Positions 8,506 to 18,138 of a DNA stretch of 64,000 nucleotides are shown in pieces. Made by a program: the position numbers and the translations under genes. Origin of the DNA: Paraclostridium ghonii (GTDB lineage: Bacteria; Bacillota; Clostridia; Peptostreptococcales; Peptostreptococcaceae). Within the stretch, counting starts at the first letter, position 1; each line of letters opens with the position of its first letter. Under the pieces are notes generated by a model. It worked only from the letters and a program-made list of their open reading frames with translations. It was not told where the DNA came from and did no database searches. The stretch lies in assembly GCF_030815085.1 (NCBI RefSeq), contig NZ_JAUSWG010000016.1; one strand, given 5' to 3'.

Positions 8506-9648
8506 ATGAAAAAATCTGACTTAAGAAAACAATTTGGAACAGATGAAGATATAAAAGTACTAATGAAACATAACTCATTAGTTAAAGCTAGATATAACTT
8601 AACATTGGTCCAAAATAGAGTATTTGAACTTTTATTATATAAGTTTCAAAAAGAAAAAGACGGAATTTTAAGTTGTGAGATACATAGAGATGAATTGAAA
8701 TTTTTAATAGGGAAAGAAAAAGACAAAACAATAAAGGGGATTAGTGATCTATTAGAGTCATTAAGATTAAAGGAAATTTTAATAGCTGAAAAGATTCATG
8801 GTAAGGAAAAGTATAAATGGCATAGATTTGGACTTGTAAATGGGGCAACTTACGATGAAGATAAAGATACTTTTACAGTTAAAGCTACAGAGGAAATTTA
8901 TACTTTAATACAAAATTATTATGACAAAAGGGAAGGACATACACCTATTAACTTAATAGTTAAATTAGGAATGAATAACTACTACGCTCAACGATTATAT
9001 GACTTATTAAGGGTTTGGAGTGGCACTAAACAAATTATAAATTACAAGGTAGAGGAGTTAAAAGAACTTCTCCAAATAGAAGAAAAGTATAATTTATATG
9101 GGGACTTTAAGAGAAGGGTTATTCTTCCAGCTATAAAAGAGCTTAATAACACTGGATATTTTGAAATAGAATTTAAAGAAAATAAAGTTGGGAGAAAAGT
9201 TGAGTCTATAGATTTTATAGTTAAGGACTTAGATAAAAGAAAATACTTTGGAAAAAGCATAGACATTGGAAATGAATTGACAGATTTTAAAAAAATGAAA
9301 GAATCGGCAATTACTGTAGATACATATGAAAAAGCAGATTTAATAATTGAAAACCCTAAAATAACTAAATTACATAAAGAAATGTACATACCTGATAAAT
9401 TGGTTTTTACAAAAGGAACTTTAAGAAACTTTAAATTAGATTTTGAGGAAATTGACTTTAAAAATAAATACATGAAAAAAGCTTTTAATGATGCAGTTAT
9501 GATTACATTTGATAGAGATGATGTTGAAAAGATTAAAGCAAGTTCGTATAAATTTTTCAAAGCTACCTTAGAGAATAAGGTTGTTGAATATAAGTTAGAA
9601 GAAGAAGGAGATATTCTCCATCAACAAGAAATGGACATATTTTGGTAG
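8506..9648 (+). CDS. Rep_3/RepB-type plasmid replication initiator 1
   Basis: 380 residues. The N-terminal winged-helix domain carries KHNSLVKARYNLTLVQNRVFELLLY, and a second winged helix follows through YAQRLYDLLRVWSGTKQIINY and IEEKYNLYGDFKRRVILPAIKELN. This two-winged-helix pattern is that of Rep_3 iteron-binding initiators. The C-terminal third (ending EEEGDILHQQEMDIFW) is shared with the second rep gene. RBS GAGGTGGG precedes ATG at 8506. It would bind the iterons immediately upstream, start plasmid replication, and repress itself as a dimer. Confidence 0.9.
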   Translation: MKKSDLRKQFGTDEDIKVLMKHNSLVKARYNLTLVQNRVFELLLYKFQKEKDGILSCEIHRDELKFLIGKEKDKTIKGISDLLESLRLKEILIAEKIHGKEKYKWHRFGLVNGATYDEDKDTFTVKATEEIYTLIQNYYDKREGHTPINLIVKLGMNNYYAQRLYDLLRVWSGTKQIINYKVEELKELLQIEEKYNLYGDFKRRVILPAIKELNNTGYFEIEFKENKVGRKVESIDFIVKDLDKRKYFGKSIDIGNELTDFKKMKESAITVDTYEKADLIIENPKITKLHKEMYIPDKLVFTKGTLRNFKLDFEEIDFKNKYMKKAFNDAVMITFDRDDVEKIKASSYKFFKATLENKVVEYKLEEEGDILHQQEMDIFW

Positions 9649-9760
9649 ATATAGAAATTTATATTTAAATGATAATTTATGAAAACTTATAGAATACATA
9701 AAAAATAGCTAGCAAGTATATTTAAATACAAGACTAGTTATTTTTTATTTTTAAAGAACA

Positions 9761-10018
9761 GTTCAGAATAGAAAAAGTGATCTTTACTAGTCTTTACTTA
9801 GTATTTAAAATAGTATTTATAGTATTTAATAGTATTTAGGCATATCTGAAAGCATTGGGATTACTAATAAAATTAAACGTAAATGCGACAAGAGGGAACT
9901 CTAAGTACGACACATGGGAACCTTAAATACGACAGGAGGGAACTCTAAGTACGACACATGGGAACTTTAAATACGACAGGAGGGAACTCTAAGTACGACA
10001 CATGGGAACTTTAAATAC
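9761..10018. other. Replication origin 2: conserved AT block plus 6 alternating iterons
   Basis: The 9761-9873 block copies that of origin 1. From about 9891 to 10018 six 22-bp repeats alternate in two forms, GACA[AG]GAGGGAACTCTAAG and GACACATGGGAAC[CT]TTAAA, giving a 44-bp composite period. The core CGACANNNGGGAACT differs from the TGACANNTRGGAAGT core of origin 1, so the two initiators probably have different site specificity. Confidence 0.85.
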
Positions 10019-10103
10019 GCATATTTTAAAAAATTGACGTAATTCTATTTTTATATTAAATTATAATTAGTATTTATATGAATTATTGGGCGGAGGCATA
10101 AGA

Positions 10104-11207
10104 ATGGATATAAATGAAAAAAATATAGTTATGAAAAATAATATAATTATAAAAGCTAAATATAATATATCTACATTAGAAAATAGAATATTTCTAATGC
10201 TTTTATATAAATTACAAAAAAATAATGATGATATTATCAAATGTGAAATATCTCATGAGGAATTTAAGACTATAATAAAGAAAAAGCAGACTAGTTCTGT
10301 AGATTCAATTTCAAATTTATTAGTTAATTTAAGAAAACAAAGTATATATTTTAAAGATGAAGAAGGCTGGGGTGAATATGGTTTTATCAATGGTTTTAAA
10401 TATATAAAATCTAGAAAAACTTTTAAAATTGAGGCATCTAAAGAAATTCATAACTACATAAGAAACTATTTAGATACAGGTTATACTCCTATTAACTTAG
10501 CTATATTTTTCGGACTAATAAACCCAAATGCTCAAAGGTTTTACGATTTACTAAGATTATGGAGTGGAACAAAATCTATTATAAATTATAAAGTTGATGA
10601 GCTTAAGGAACTTTTGATGATAGAAGGAAAATATGATAGATACAATGATTTTAAGAGAAGAATTATAGTTCCAGCTATAAAAGAACTTAATAATACTGGA
10701 TGTTTCAAGATAGATTTTAATGAAAATAAAATTGGAAGAAGAGTTGACTCTATTGATTTTATAGTTAAAGATTTAGATAAACGAAAGTATTTTGCTAAAG
10801 ATATTATAGTCAATAGCGAAGAACAAGAACAAATTTTATTGGATGAATGCGCAGTTGATGTAGAAGTTTTATATAGTGAAGATTTAAAACATATAAGTAA
10901 AAATGCTAATGTTGATGATTCAAAGGCAGCTGCAAATAATGTATATATACCTGATGAGAGTTTATTTACAAAAGGAACTTTAAGAAGGATTAAAATGGAT
11001 TTTAAAGATATTAACTTTAAAAATAATTATATGGAAAGAGCATTTGAAGATGCAGTTATGATAACTCTTGATAAAGATGATGTTGAAAAAATCAAAGCAA
11101 GTTCTTATAAATTTTTCAAAGGAACATTGGAAAATAAGATTACTGAATATAAGTTAGAAGAAGAAGGGGATATTCTTCATCAACAAGAAATGGACTTATT
11201 TTGGTAA
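10104..11207 (+). CDS. Rep_3/RepB-type plasmid replication initiator 2
   Basis: I place the start at ATG 10104 because GGCGGAGG lies 8-10 bases before it; an in-frame TTG at 10086 overlaps that RBS. About 367 residues, clearly paralogous to initiator 1: AKYNISTLENRIFLMLLYKL, QRFYDLLRLWSGTKSIINYKVDELKELL, and an almost identical C-terminus. The middle (around residues 235-280) diverges, as does the DNA-binding part, matching the changed iterons upstream. Two initiators suggest plasmid fusion or origin duplication. Confidence 0.9.
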   Translation: MDINEKNIVMKNNIIIKAKYNISTLENRIFLMLLYKLQKNNDDIIKCEISHEEFKTIIKKKQTSSVDSISNLLVNLRKQSIYFKDEEGWGEYGFINGFKYIKSRKTFKIEASKEIHNYIRNYLDTGYTPINLAIFFGLINPNAQRFYDLLRLWSGTKSIINYKVDELKELLMIEGKYDRYNDFKRRIIVPAIKELNNTGCFKIDFNENKIGRRVDSIDFIVKDLDKRKYFAKDIIVNSEEQEQILLDECAVDVEVLYSEDLKHISKNANVDDSKAAANNVYIPDESLFTKGTLRRIKMDFKDINFKNNYMERAFEDAVMITLDKDDVEKIKASSYKFFKGTLENKITEYKLEEEGDILHQQEMDLFW

Positions 11208-11242
11208 ATATAGAAATTACTAAGAAAATTAAATATAAATAC

Positions 11243-11265
11243 GACACATGGGAACCTTAAATGAT
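11243..11265. repeat. Single origin-2-type iteron downstream of rep 2
   Basis: ACGACACATGGGAACCTTAA matches the second form of the origin-2 iteron. It stands alone 35 bp after the rep stop. A 26-codon frame begins at 11261 (MIKKRSESLKFTRDEFIEKF...) without an RBS and is probably a remnant. Confidence 0.7.
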
Positions 11266-11435
11266 AAAAAAGAGAAGTGAAAGTTTAAAATTTACAAGGG
11301 ATGAGTTTATAGAAAAATTTAGAATGAATATTATAAAATAAGAGTGTTAAATATAGATTATATTTTAGGATGAAATCGAATACACAAGTAAGATATTTAC
11401 TTATTTGGCGAAGTTATTTAATAAAAATGTAGATT

Positions 11436-11491
11436 AAAACAATAAAAAACTATATTAAAACTTAGTTTAAATATAGTTTTTTTATTGTTTT
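11436..11491. terminator. Palindromic terminator, AACTTAGTTT loop type
   Basis: AAAACAATAAAAAACTATATT pairs with AATATAGTTTTTTTATTGTTTT around AAAACTTAGTTT. It terminates the second rep region and belongs to the repeated hairpin family described in the findings. Confidence 0.7.
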
Positions 11492-11762
11492 AACTGTGAA
11501 TATCTGATTTAATGGCAACAATTTAAATTTAAAATTTATTAACTAGAGGGGATTTAAAATCTATGTTTTTTAAAATTACACTAAGTAAAAAATTTTGAAT
11601 TAAACAAAGTTAAAAAATCATTAAATGATATAATTAAGTATAGATATTATAAAATAAATTCATATACAGAATTTCCTTCTTCTTTTTTACGTAAAAATAT
11701 TTAAGTGTATATATATTTTTTAATATGTGTATTTTTAGCTATTTTAAATAAAGGGGTATAAT

Positions 11763-12839
11763 ATGAAAGAAATAGAATTTTTAAAACTTGGATTATATGA
11801 AGGTGAGATAGAAAATGATGTTTTAGCTAGAAAAAAAGAATTTGGGCATATAATGACTCAAACTAGAAAGAGGGCTAAGGGAGATAGGTGTTTACACTGC
11901 AAGGAAAAGAAGTCTAGTTTCTGTAATTCACACTCAGTACCAGCTTTTTGCCTAAGGAATATATCGACTAATGGAGCGGTTTATTATTCAAACACATTAA
12001 TTAATATACCGTTATTAGATGAAGAGAAAGGAATTAAAAATGCTGGAACATTTCAAATAATATGTAAAGAGTGCGATAGTACAATTTTTCAAGAATATGA
12101 AAATCCAGATAACTATGAAAAAGAAGCCACGCCTAAAATGTTAGCACAAATAGCTATGAAAAATTTTTTAAGGCATATAGGAAAAAGGATAAATGACCAT
12201 GCATTGTATGAAATAATAGGAGAAAAAAATCCTCTTGCATTAGACTTTGTGAGAAAGATGCACAGTATTCAAGATGCTGAATTAGAGGAATACAAGAGAG
12301 ATTATGAGAAAGCAAAAAGATTAAGTGAAATAAACTGTAATGAAGAATACTATCAATTTTATCATGAAAAATTAGACTACGTTGTGCCTTTAGCGTTTCA
12401 AGGTAGTATAGCTCTTGTAACGGATCTAGATGGTGAAGTTTTAAATGATATATACGATAAAGATCGGAAATATAGAATACAAAATTTACATATTTGTATA
12501 TTTCCACTAAAAGATACTAGTATCGTTATGATGTTCATGGATTCGAATGATAAAAGATATATGAATTTCTATAAAAAATTTAATAAGTTATCCCATGAGG
12601 ATAAATTGTCATTGGTTAATTACATAGTTTTCTTATATTCAGAGGATGTGTTTTTGTCAAAGGAAATACCAGATGAAGTATTAAAAGATAAAAAGTTGGT
12701 TGAGCTTTCTCAACTAAGTTCACTTACATTTTTAATGGACAATTTTTCAAGTTCAATAGAAGAGGCAAAAAAAATATACGATTTAAGTAAGTATACAGAA
12801 ATACCAAATCTATTAAGTGAAAAATATAAACTAAGATAG
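11763..12839 (+). CDS. Unrecognised protein with an HNH-like zinc-binding N-terminus
   Basis: 358 residues. Near residues 43-65 it has CLHCKEKKSSFCNSHSVPAF and about 40 residues later CKECD. Two CxxC pairs around a [SE]HxxP motif resemble the treble-clef core of HNH nuclease-like proteins, but I cannot place a complete HNH motif. The rest is mostly helical and charged, with no membrane segment. It lies alone after the replication block, bounded by two palindromic terminators, a typical place for plasmid defence or addiction cargo; that role is inference. The start ATG follows AAAGGGGTATAAT. Confidence 0.5.
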   Translation: MKEIEFLKLGLYEGEIENDVLARKKEFGHIMTQTRKRAKGDRCLHCKEKKSSFCNSHSVPAFCLRNISTNGAVYYSNTLINIPLLDEEKGIKNAGTFQIICKECDSTIFQEYENPDNYEKEATPKMLAQIAMKNFLRHIGKRINDHALYEIIGEKNPLALDFVRKMHSIQDAELEEYKRDYEKAKRLSEINCNEEYYQFYHEKLDYVVPLAFQGSIALVTDLDGEVLNDIYDKDRKYRIQNLHICIFPLKDTSIVMMFMDSNDKRYMNFYKKFNKLSHEDKLSLVNYIVFLYSEDVFLSKEIPDEVLKDKKLVELSQLSSLTFLMDNFSSSIEEAKKIYDLSKYTEIPNLLSEKYKLR

Positions 12840-12918
12840 GATATATAGTTTATATAATATTTATGGTAAATCTAAGTAATAGACTTGGATTTGAATTATT
12901 TTAAGATAAATGTAAATT

Positions 12919-12976
12919 AAAACAATATAAAAACTATGTAAAAACTCAGTTTTCATATTGTTTTTATATTGTTTTA
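12919..12976. terminator. Palindromic terminator after the HNH-like gene
   Basis: AAAACAATATAAAAACTATG pairs with CATATTGTTTTTATATTGTTTT; the loop carries AAAACTCAGTTTT, a one-base variant of the family loop. Confidence 0.65.
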
Positions 12977-13239
12977 AGAATAATACTGCTTATAAATGTG
13001 GTGTTTAAAGAGTTATAGCTATTAATAGAAATAATATAGTAGGTTTAAAGAGCAATACTATAAAATTTAATAAAATATAGAAGACAGATTATTTATGGAA
13101 AAATAAAGGTTGATATTAGTATGGTATTAAGGAAAATTTGGGATCACAAAGTAGTTGAAATAAACAATAGAGTGTGATATCTTTTAAATAAGAGGTGGTA
13201 TAGTCCACCTATCCAATGAAGAGTAAGGAGGAATTAAAA

Positions 13240-13959
13240 ATGGAATTAGATGAAAACAGCCCAATTCCCCTATATTATCAATTAGAAAATATAATTAGAA
13301 AAAAAATAGAAGAAGGTATATATAAGGTAGATGATAAAATTGCATCAGAAAGAACATTAAGTGAAGAACTAAATATAAGCAGGATGACTGTAAGTAAAGC
13401 AATTAATAATTTAGTTGAAGATGGTGTCTTGTATAGAAAGAGGGGGCAGGGAACTTTTGTATCTGAAAATAAAATAGAATTTTTCCCAGGACTTAAGGGG
13501 TTTACTGAAATTATAGAAAATAAAGGAATGAAGCCCTCAAGTAAAGTAGTATCTCAAAATGTAATAATACCAGACAGACATTTGTGTGAAAAACTTCAAA
13601 TTTCAGAAAATCAAGAGGTTATTTTTACACAAAGACTACGTTTAGCAGATAATCAAATTATTAATTTAGAGAAATCATATGTTCCTTATTATGTATGTTC
13701 AAAATTATTGGAAGTTGATTTATCTGTACAATCTATATATAAAGTTTTAAACTCTGAAGGACATAAACCTTCAACGGCAGAACAAGAAATTCAAGCTATA
13801 ATATCAGATGATGAGCTTAGTAAACTTCTACATATAAATGTTAATGAGCCTGTTTTAAAACGTAAAAGAATAACTTATTCAAAAAACATTCCTATAGAAT
13901 ACACTATAAGCTATTACAGGGGTGATATTTACACTATGGTTATGACAATAAATAGTTAG
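13240..13959 (+). CDS. GntR/HutC-family regulator with UTRA domain
   Basis: Start chosen at ATG 13240: AAGGAGG ends 9 bases before it, while an in-frame ATG at 13216 would put that RBS inside the coding sequence. About 239 residues. The N-terminal winged helix has YYQLENIIRKKIEEGIYK, SERTLSEELNISRMTVSKAI and YRKRGQGTFV; the C-terminal UTRA effector domain runs from about residue 85. HutC-type regulators bind sugar phosphates. The glycosidase gene follows 57 bases later in the same direction, so this is probably its local repressor or activator. Confidence 0.9.
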   Translation: MELDENSPIPLYYQLENIIRKKIEEGIYKVDDKIASERTLSEELNISRMTVSKAINNLVEDGVLYRKRGQGTFVSENKIEFFPGLKGFTEIIENKGMKPSSKVVSQNVIIPDRHLCEKLQISENQEVIFTQRLRLADNQIINLEKSYVPYYVCSKLLEVDLSVQSIYKVLNSEGHKPSTAEQEIQAIISDDELSKLLHINVNEPVLKRKRITYSKNIPIEYTISYYRGDIYTMVMTINS

Positions 13960-14016
13960 TATTTAATATATAATGATTAATCTATTGAAAAACACAAAAA
14001 AGGGAGATGTATAAAA

Positions 14017-15336
14017 ATGAAAAAATATAAGGTTGTAATTGTTGGAGGGGCAAGTAGTTATACACCTGGAATAGTAAGAAGTATTATGAATGCTTATGAT
14101 AGAATGCCTGTTGATAAGCTGGTTTTACAAGATGTTGATAGTGAAAAATTAGAAATGATGGGAAAATATCTTGAAATTTTATTTAGAGATGAAAAATTCC
14201 CTGCAGATGCTGAATGGACTACTTCTCGTGAGAAAGCTTTTAAAAATGCTGACTTTGTATTTACGCAAATTAGAACTGGTGGACTAGAGATGAGAGAACA
14301 AGATGAAAAAGTTTCATTAGCTCATGGTTTAGTAGGTCAGGAAACTTGTGGACCAGGAGGATTTGCTTTTGCAATGAGAAGTATTAAACCTATTATAGAA
14401 ATAACTAAAGATGTAGTTAAATATGCTCCTGATGCTTGGATTATAAATTACTCTAATCCACTTCCTATTTTAGCAGAGGCTATTAGAAGAGAAGTTCCAA
14501 ATTCAAAATCTTTATTTATTTGTGATATGCCAATAGTTCAGCAAATGGCTATGGCAGCAACTCTTGGTTATGAAGAAAAAGAGTTAACATTTGAGTACTT
14601 TGGGTTAAATCATTTTGGCTGGTTTACTTCAATCAAGAATAAAGAAGGAGAAGAACTACTTCCTAAATTAAAAGAAATAATGTTAAATGGGGAAGGTATG
14701 AAATTAATTGACTTTGGTCATTTGGACGAAAGTTGGATGAAAACATTTGCTAATATAGCTAAAGGGGTTAAAGCTTTCCCAGACTATATTCCATTAACAT
14801 ATATGCAATATTATTACTTCCCTGAAGCAATGGTTAAAAAATCAAATCCAAATTACACAAGAGCTAATGAGGTTATGGATGGAAGAAGAAAAGAAGTTTT
14901 TGATGAATGTAAAAGGGTTGTAGAGGCTAATTCAATTAAAGGATATGAACATTCGTTAGATGCACATGGTGATTTTATTGTAGATCAAGCTATTGCTATA
15001 GCTAATGATACTAATGAAAGATTTATGGTAAATGTAGTTAACAATGGAATTTTCTCTAATATGGATGATGATATTATTATTGAGACATTTGGAACAATAA
15101 GCAAAGATGGTGCTAAAGTTGAAAAATCTATAGAAATTCCTAAGTTTTATAAATCTATGATGGTAAATCAAAATGCTTATGAAAAATTAACAGTTGATGC
15201 AGCACTTGAAGGATCATATGATAAAGCTCTTAAAGCATTAACATTAAATGCCACAGTACCTTCAGTTGAAAAAGCAAAAGAAGTATTAGATGCTCTTATC
15301 GAAGTTAATAAAGGATATTTTCCTGAATTAAAATAA
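14017..15336 (+). CDS. GH4 6-phospho-alpha-glucosidase (GlvA/MalH-like)
   Basis: 439 residues. Rossmann motif VVIVGGASSYTPG at the N-terminus binds NAD+; metal ligands are C169 in ICDMP and H199 in GLNHFGW; GQETCGPGG and NYSNP are family signatures. In GH4 the CDMP form (Asp) marks 6-phospho-alpha-glucosidases, while beta-specific members have CNxP, so maltose-6-phosphate-type substrates are likely. The enzyme works in the cytosol by NAD+-dependent redox elimination with Mn2+. No PTS transporter gene is adjacent, so the sugar phosphate must come from a PTS elsewhere. Preceded by the GntR gene; RBS AAGGGAG. Confidence 0.88.
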   Translation: MKKYKVVIVGGASSYTPGIVRSIMNAYDRMPVDKLVLQDVDSEKLEMMGKYLEILFRDEKFPADAEWTTSREKAFKNADFVFTQIRTGGLEMREQDEKVSLAHGLVGQETCGPGGFAFAMRSIKPIIEITKDVVKYAPDAWIINYSNPLPILAEAIRREVPNSKSLFICDMPIVQQMAMAATLGYEEKELTFEYFGLNHFGWFTSIKNKEGEELLPKLKEIMLNGEGMKLIDFGHLDESWMKTFANIAKGVKAFPDYIPLTYMQYYYFPEAMVKKSNPNYTRANEVMDGRRKEVFDECKRVVEANSIKGYEHSLDAHGDFIVDQAIAIANDTNERFMVNVVNNGIFSNMDDDIIIETFGTISKDGAKVEKSIEIPKFYKSMMVNQNAYEKLTVDAALEGSYDKALKALTLNATVPSVEKAKEVLDALIEVNKGYFPELK

Positions 15337-15521
15337 TGTAAAAACTTATTAATAACTAACAAAAAAATTAAAGATTGCAAAGATTTATGGTTAGCTTCAG
15401 TATTATAATTTTTATACTTATATAGTTTTTATGCAATAAGTATTGAATTATAAAACTATAAATAGTAAGTAATATACTGGATTTGGTTGATTATTAAAGA
15501 AAAATAATAGTTAAAATAAAT

Positions 15522-15562
15522 AAATAACTATATAAAAACTTAGTTTTTATATAGTTATTTTT
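15522..15562. terminator. Palindromic terminator between glycosidase and brnQ
   Basis: ATAACTATATAAAAACTTAGTTTTTATATAGTTATTTTT, a perfect stem serving two convergent genes (GH4 rightward, brnQ leftward). Confidence 0.75.
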
Positions 15563-15650
15563 GCTTTGATATATTTTTTAGATTTTTAAAATTATATTAA
15601 AATTTTATTCATGTGTATTTTAAAGATATGACTTAAATTAAAAATTGATA

Positions 15651-16997
15651 TTACTTTAAATTTTCACCTTGTGCAACCATTTTATTACCTAAGCTAGATT
15701 TTACAGAGGTAGTTATTAGACCTAAAAATATACCAAATAAAGCAGGTAAGACCCAACCTAATCCTTGTGAATATAAAGGGAATTTACTAAATAGATTAGA
15801 AACAAAACCTAATTTAAAACCTACTTGCCCTAGAGCATCCACAACACTTACAACTCCAGTAAATAACATTGTAAACTTATAAACTAAAGAACTTTCTTTT
15901 AATAAATTATCAAGCATTGCTAATACTATAAGCATTATTGCCATTGGATATATTGCATTTAGTACAGGTACAGATATAGCAAGTATTTTAGTTAAACCTA
16001 AGTTAGCTAATGTCATACTAGAAAGAGCTAGTATTCTAACAAAAGATTTATAAGATATTTTATTTGTAAGAGTTGTAAAATACTGGCTACAAGAAGTTAT
16101 AAGTCCGACACTAGTAGTTAAGCAAGCTAACGTAAATGTAACTGCTAATAACAATGCTCCTGGCTTACCAAAAATATAAGTAGTAACATTTGTCAATGTT
16201 TGAGCACCATTTTCAGTAGCTCCAAATCTAAAACCACTAGTAGCACCTAAATGAGCAAGTAATGAATATATTGCAACTAATAAAGTTCCAGCGATAAGTC
16301 CTGCTTTTATAGATAGAGAAACAACAGCTTTTTCACTTTGAACACCTTTAGATTTTATAGCTAAAGCTATAACTATACCAAAGTTTAGTGCCGCTATTGT
16401 ATCCATTGTAAGATAACCATCTAAAAAACCTTTAACAAGAGGAGTGGTTAAATAATCTCCACTAGGAGCTCCGTAACTACCTAGAGGCTTAAATAATGAT
16501 CCTAAAAATATTACAGATATTAAAACTAAAAGTAAAGGCGTTAATACTTTACCCATACGATTTACTAGTTTTGTTGGAGAAAGTGAAAGCCAATATGCTA
16601 CAGAAAAGAATACAAAAGTAAATAAAAACAATGCAAATGTTTTTGACATATTTTCTGGCAAATAAGGTGATACGACCATTTCAAAAGGTAAACTTCCAGC
16701 TCTTGGTATTCCTAAACCAGGACCTATTGATAAATATACTAAAACTGTAAAAACTACTGCAAAACTATTATTAACTCTTTTTGCTAGATTTGTAAGTCCG
16801 CCTGATTTAGCAACAGCTACTACCCCTAATATAGGAAATCCTACAGATGTTATAAAAAATGATAACATAGCTACCCCTGTGTTGCTTCCTGCTGATTGAC
16901 CTAGAAATGGCGGGAATATTAAATTTCCTGCTCCAAAGAATAAAGAAAAAAGCATCAGTCCTATAAGTAATAAATCTTTTTTTGATAAAGTGTTCAT
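15651..16997 (-). CDS. brnQ: Branched-chain amino acid transporter, BrnQ family
   Basis: 448 residues with about 12 membrane helices. The N-terminus LLLIGLMLFSLFFGAGNLIFPPFLG is the family hallmark (FGAGNLIFPP), and SVGLITSCSQYF and LKVLTPLLL-like segments also fit. LIVCS-family carriers import Leu, Ile and Val with Na+ or H+. An isoleucine T-box lies upstream on the same strand, so expression should rise when charged tRNA-Ile is scarce. About 300 bases, including a dispersed repeat, separate the T-box terminator from the start. Start ATG 16997 follows TTGGAGG. Confidence 0.93.
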   Translation of the reverse strand: MNTLSKKDLLLIGLMLFSLFFGAGNLIFPPFLGQSAGSNTGVAMLSFFITSVGFPILGVVAVAKSGGLTNLAKRVNNSFAVVFTVLVYLSIGPGLGIPRAGSLPFEMVVSPYLPENMSKTFALFLFTFVFFSVAYWLSLSPTKLVNRMGKVLTPLLLVLISVIFLGSLFKPLGSYGAPSGDYLTTPLVKGFLDGYLTMDTIAALNFGIVIALAIKSKGVQSEKAVVSLSIKAGLIAGTLLVAIYSLLAHLGATSGFRFGATENGAQTLTNVTTYIFGKPGALLLAVTFTLACLTTSVGLITSCSQYFTTLTNKISYKSFVRILALSSMTLANLGLTKILAISVPVLNAIYPMAIMLIVLAMLDNLLKESSLVYKFTMLFTGVVSVVDALGQVGFKLGFVSNLFSKFPLYSQGLGWVLPALFGIFLGLITTSVKSSLGNKMVAQGENLK

Positions 16998-17079
16998 TTT
17001 AAAACCTCCAATTTAATTAATATTTTTTATTCGCGCATTATATCACCTTCAATGTCCATAAATATGCACCCCTTTCTAA

Positions 17080-17236
17080 AAATAAAAAATTCGCTTCGCT
17101 TGAACGACTACGTTTGCGAATCACTTCATATCGCTCAAATTCCATGTCGTCAACGTACACTCGGCAAGCTTGCTTCCCGTTACTCAAACGACTTAGTCCG
17201 TTGCTCAAAAACCTTTTTTATGCTCAAAACATAGTA
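17080..17236. repeat. Dispersed GCGAAT/GAGCAAC repeat, copy 1
   Basis: AAAAATTCGCTTCGCTTGAACGACTACG... to GTCCGTTGCTCAAAAACC, much more GC-rich than its surroundings and stop-free over 60 codons by chance. Its ends match the reverse complement of the copies at 17706 and 20281. It lies between the T-box terminator and brnQ. Confidence 0.6.
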
Positions 17237-17299
17237 ATTGGTATAACTAAGTTTCATAAGTATACACAGTGTTTTAAAAAGTGAAATATACTTAAGCAT

Positions 17300-17580
17300 A
17301 AAAAAACCGCCCCTTGTAAAATACAAGGGACGGATTATCCGCGTTACCACCCTAATTCCACAAATAAAGGTATAATAAATAAACCTATTTGTAGCACTCA
17401 GTTACGTATCTATCAATACGCTTATCCTTTAACGGTGAAAGATGCCGACAATACTTACTAAAAGCTGGTTCAGTATTGCTTCTCAGAGATGATTTTCAGT
17501 AGAATTTGTACATTGGTTTTCAGCAAACACCAACTCTCTGTAGAACAAAATAGTACTTACTTTTTCTCTTCGTAGAATTT
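17300..17580 (-). ncRNA. T-box leader of brnQ, isoleucine specifier
   Basis: Read on the minus strand: stem I begins near 17575 with AGTA, the AG-bulge region CAGAGAGTTGGTG, and then CTGAAAATCATCTCTGAG. By the GAA-N-codon-purine rule of the specifier loop the triplet is AUC (17491-17493), isoleucine. The T-box core GGGTGGTAACGCG lies at 17341-17353 and a terminator CGTCCCTTGTATTTTACAAGGGGCG plus T-run at about 17303-17332. Uncharged tRNA-Ile should favour the antiterminator and transcription into brnQ. Confidence 0.85.
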
Positions 17581-17705
17581 GTTTTTATGTAATTTTATTT
17601 AAAAATGATTATATATATGATTTTAAAATATGTCAATAATAAAATTATTTTTATATATATTAAGGGATTATAGCTTATCTGATTTATAGATAAATTATAA
17701 TCCCA

Positions 17706-17776
17706 ACTGTTAAACTTGAGCAACGGACCTGGTTTTCAAGGTCGTTGGCGACATGAGCAAAGCGAATTTTTTATGG
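17706..17776. repeat. Dispersed GCGAAT/GAGCAAC repeat, copy 2
   Basis: AAACTTGAGCAACGGACCTG...AAGGTCGTTGGCGACATGAGCAAAGCGAATTTTTTA. About 90% identical over 60 bp to the copy at 20281; opposite orientation to copy 1. It lies just upstream of the brnQ T-box. Confidence 0.65.
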
Positions 17777-18011
17777 ATTTTATAAAATATAAATATAATT
17801 TCATTTAAATCAATTTTTTAGTAGACATTTATAATATTATTATTTAATATTTGAATTTATTTATATTTAAATATATCCTTAAGCATGACTGAAAATTTCA
17901 TATTAGAGTTTATTAAATTATATAAAATTTATATTTATAATTTAGAACTTAGTGAATGAATTGTTAAGTAATATAAATGGGTTCGTTATATATATAAGTA
18001 AAGTTTAAGTT

Positions 18012-18070
18012 AAAAAAATAAAATAACTATATAAAAACTAAGTTTTTATATAGTTATTTTATTTTTTTTA
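18012..18070. terminator. Palindromic terminator, AACTAAGTT loop
   Basis: AATAACTATATAAAAACTAAGTTTTTATATAGTTATTTTATTTTTTTT. It ends the leftward PadR operon; T-runs are present on both strands. Confidence 0.75.
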
Positions 18071-18138
18071 TAAAGTTTTTATTTAATAAAAAATTATATA
18101 AAAATCCTAATTAAGTTCATTTTTTATATAATTAAAAA

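Noticed and set aside
17052..17234. 60-codon open frame rightward
   Set aside because: It lies wholly in the GC-richer dispersed repeat and the brnQ leader, with no RBS and no family resemblance.
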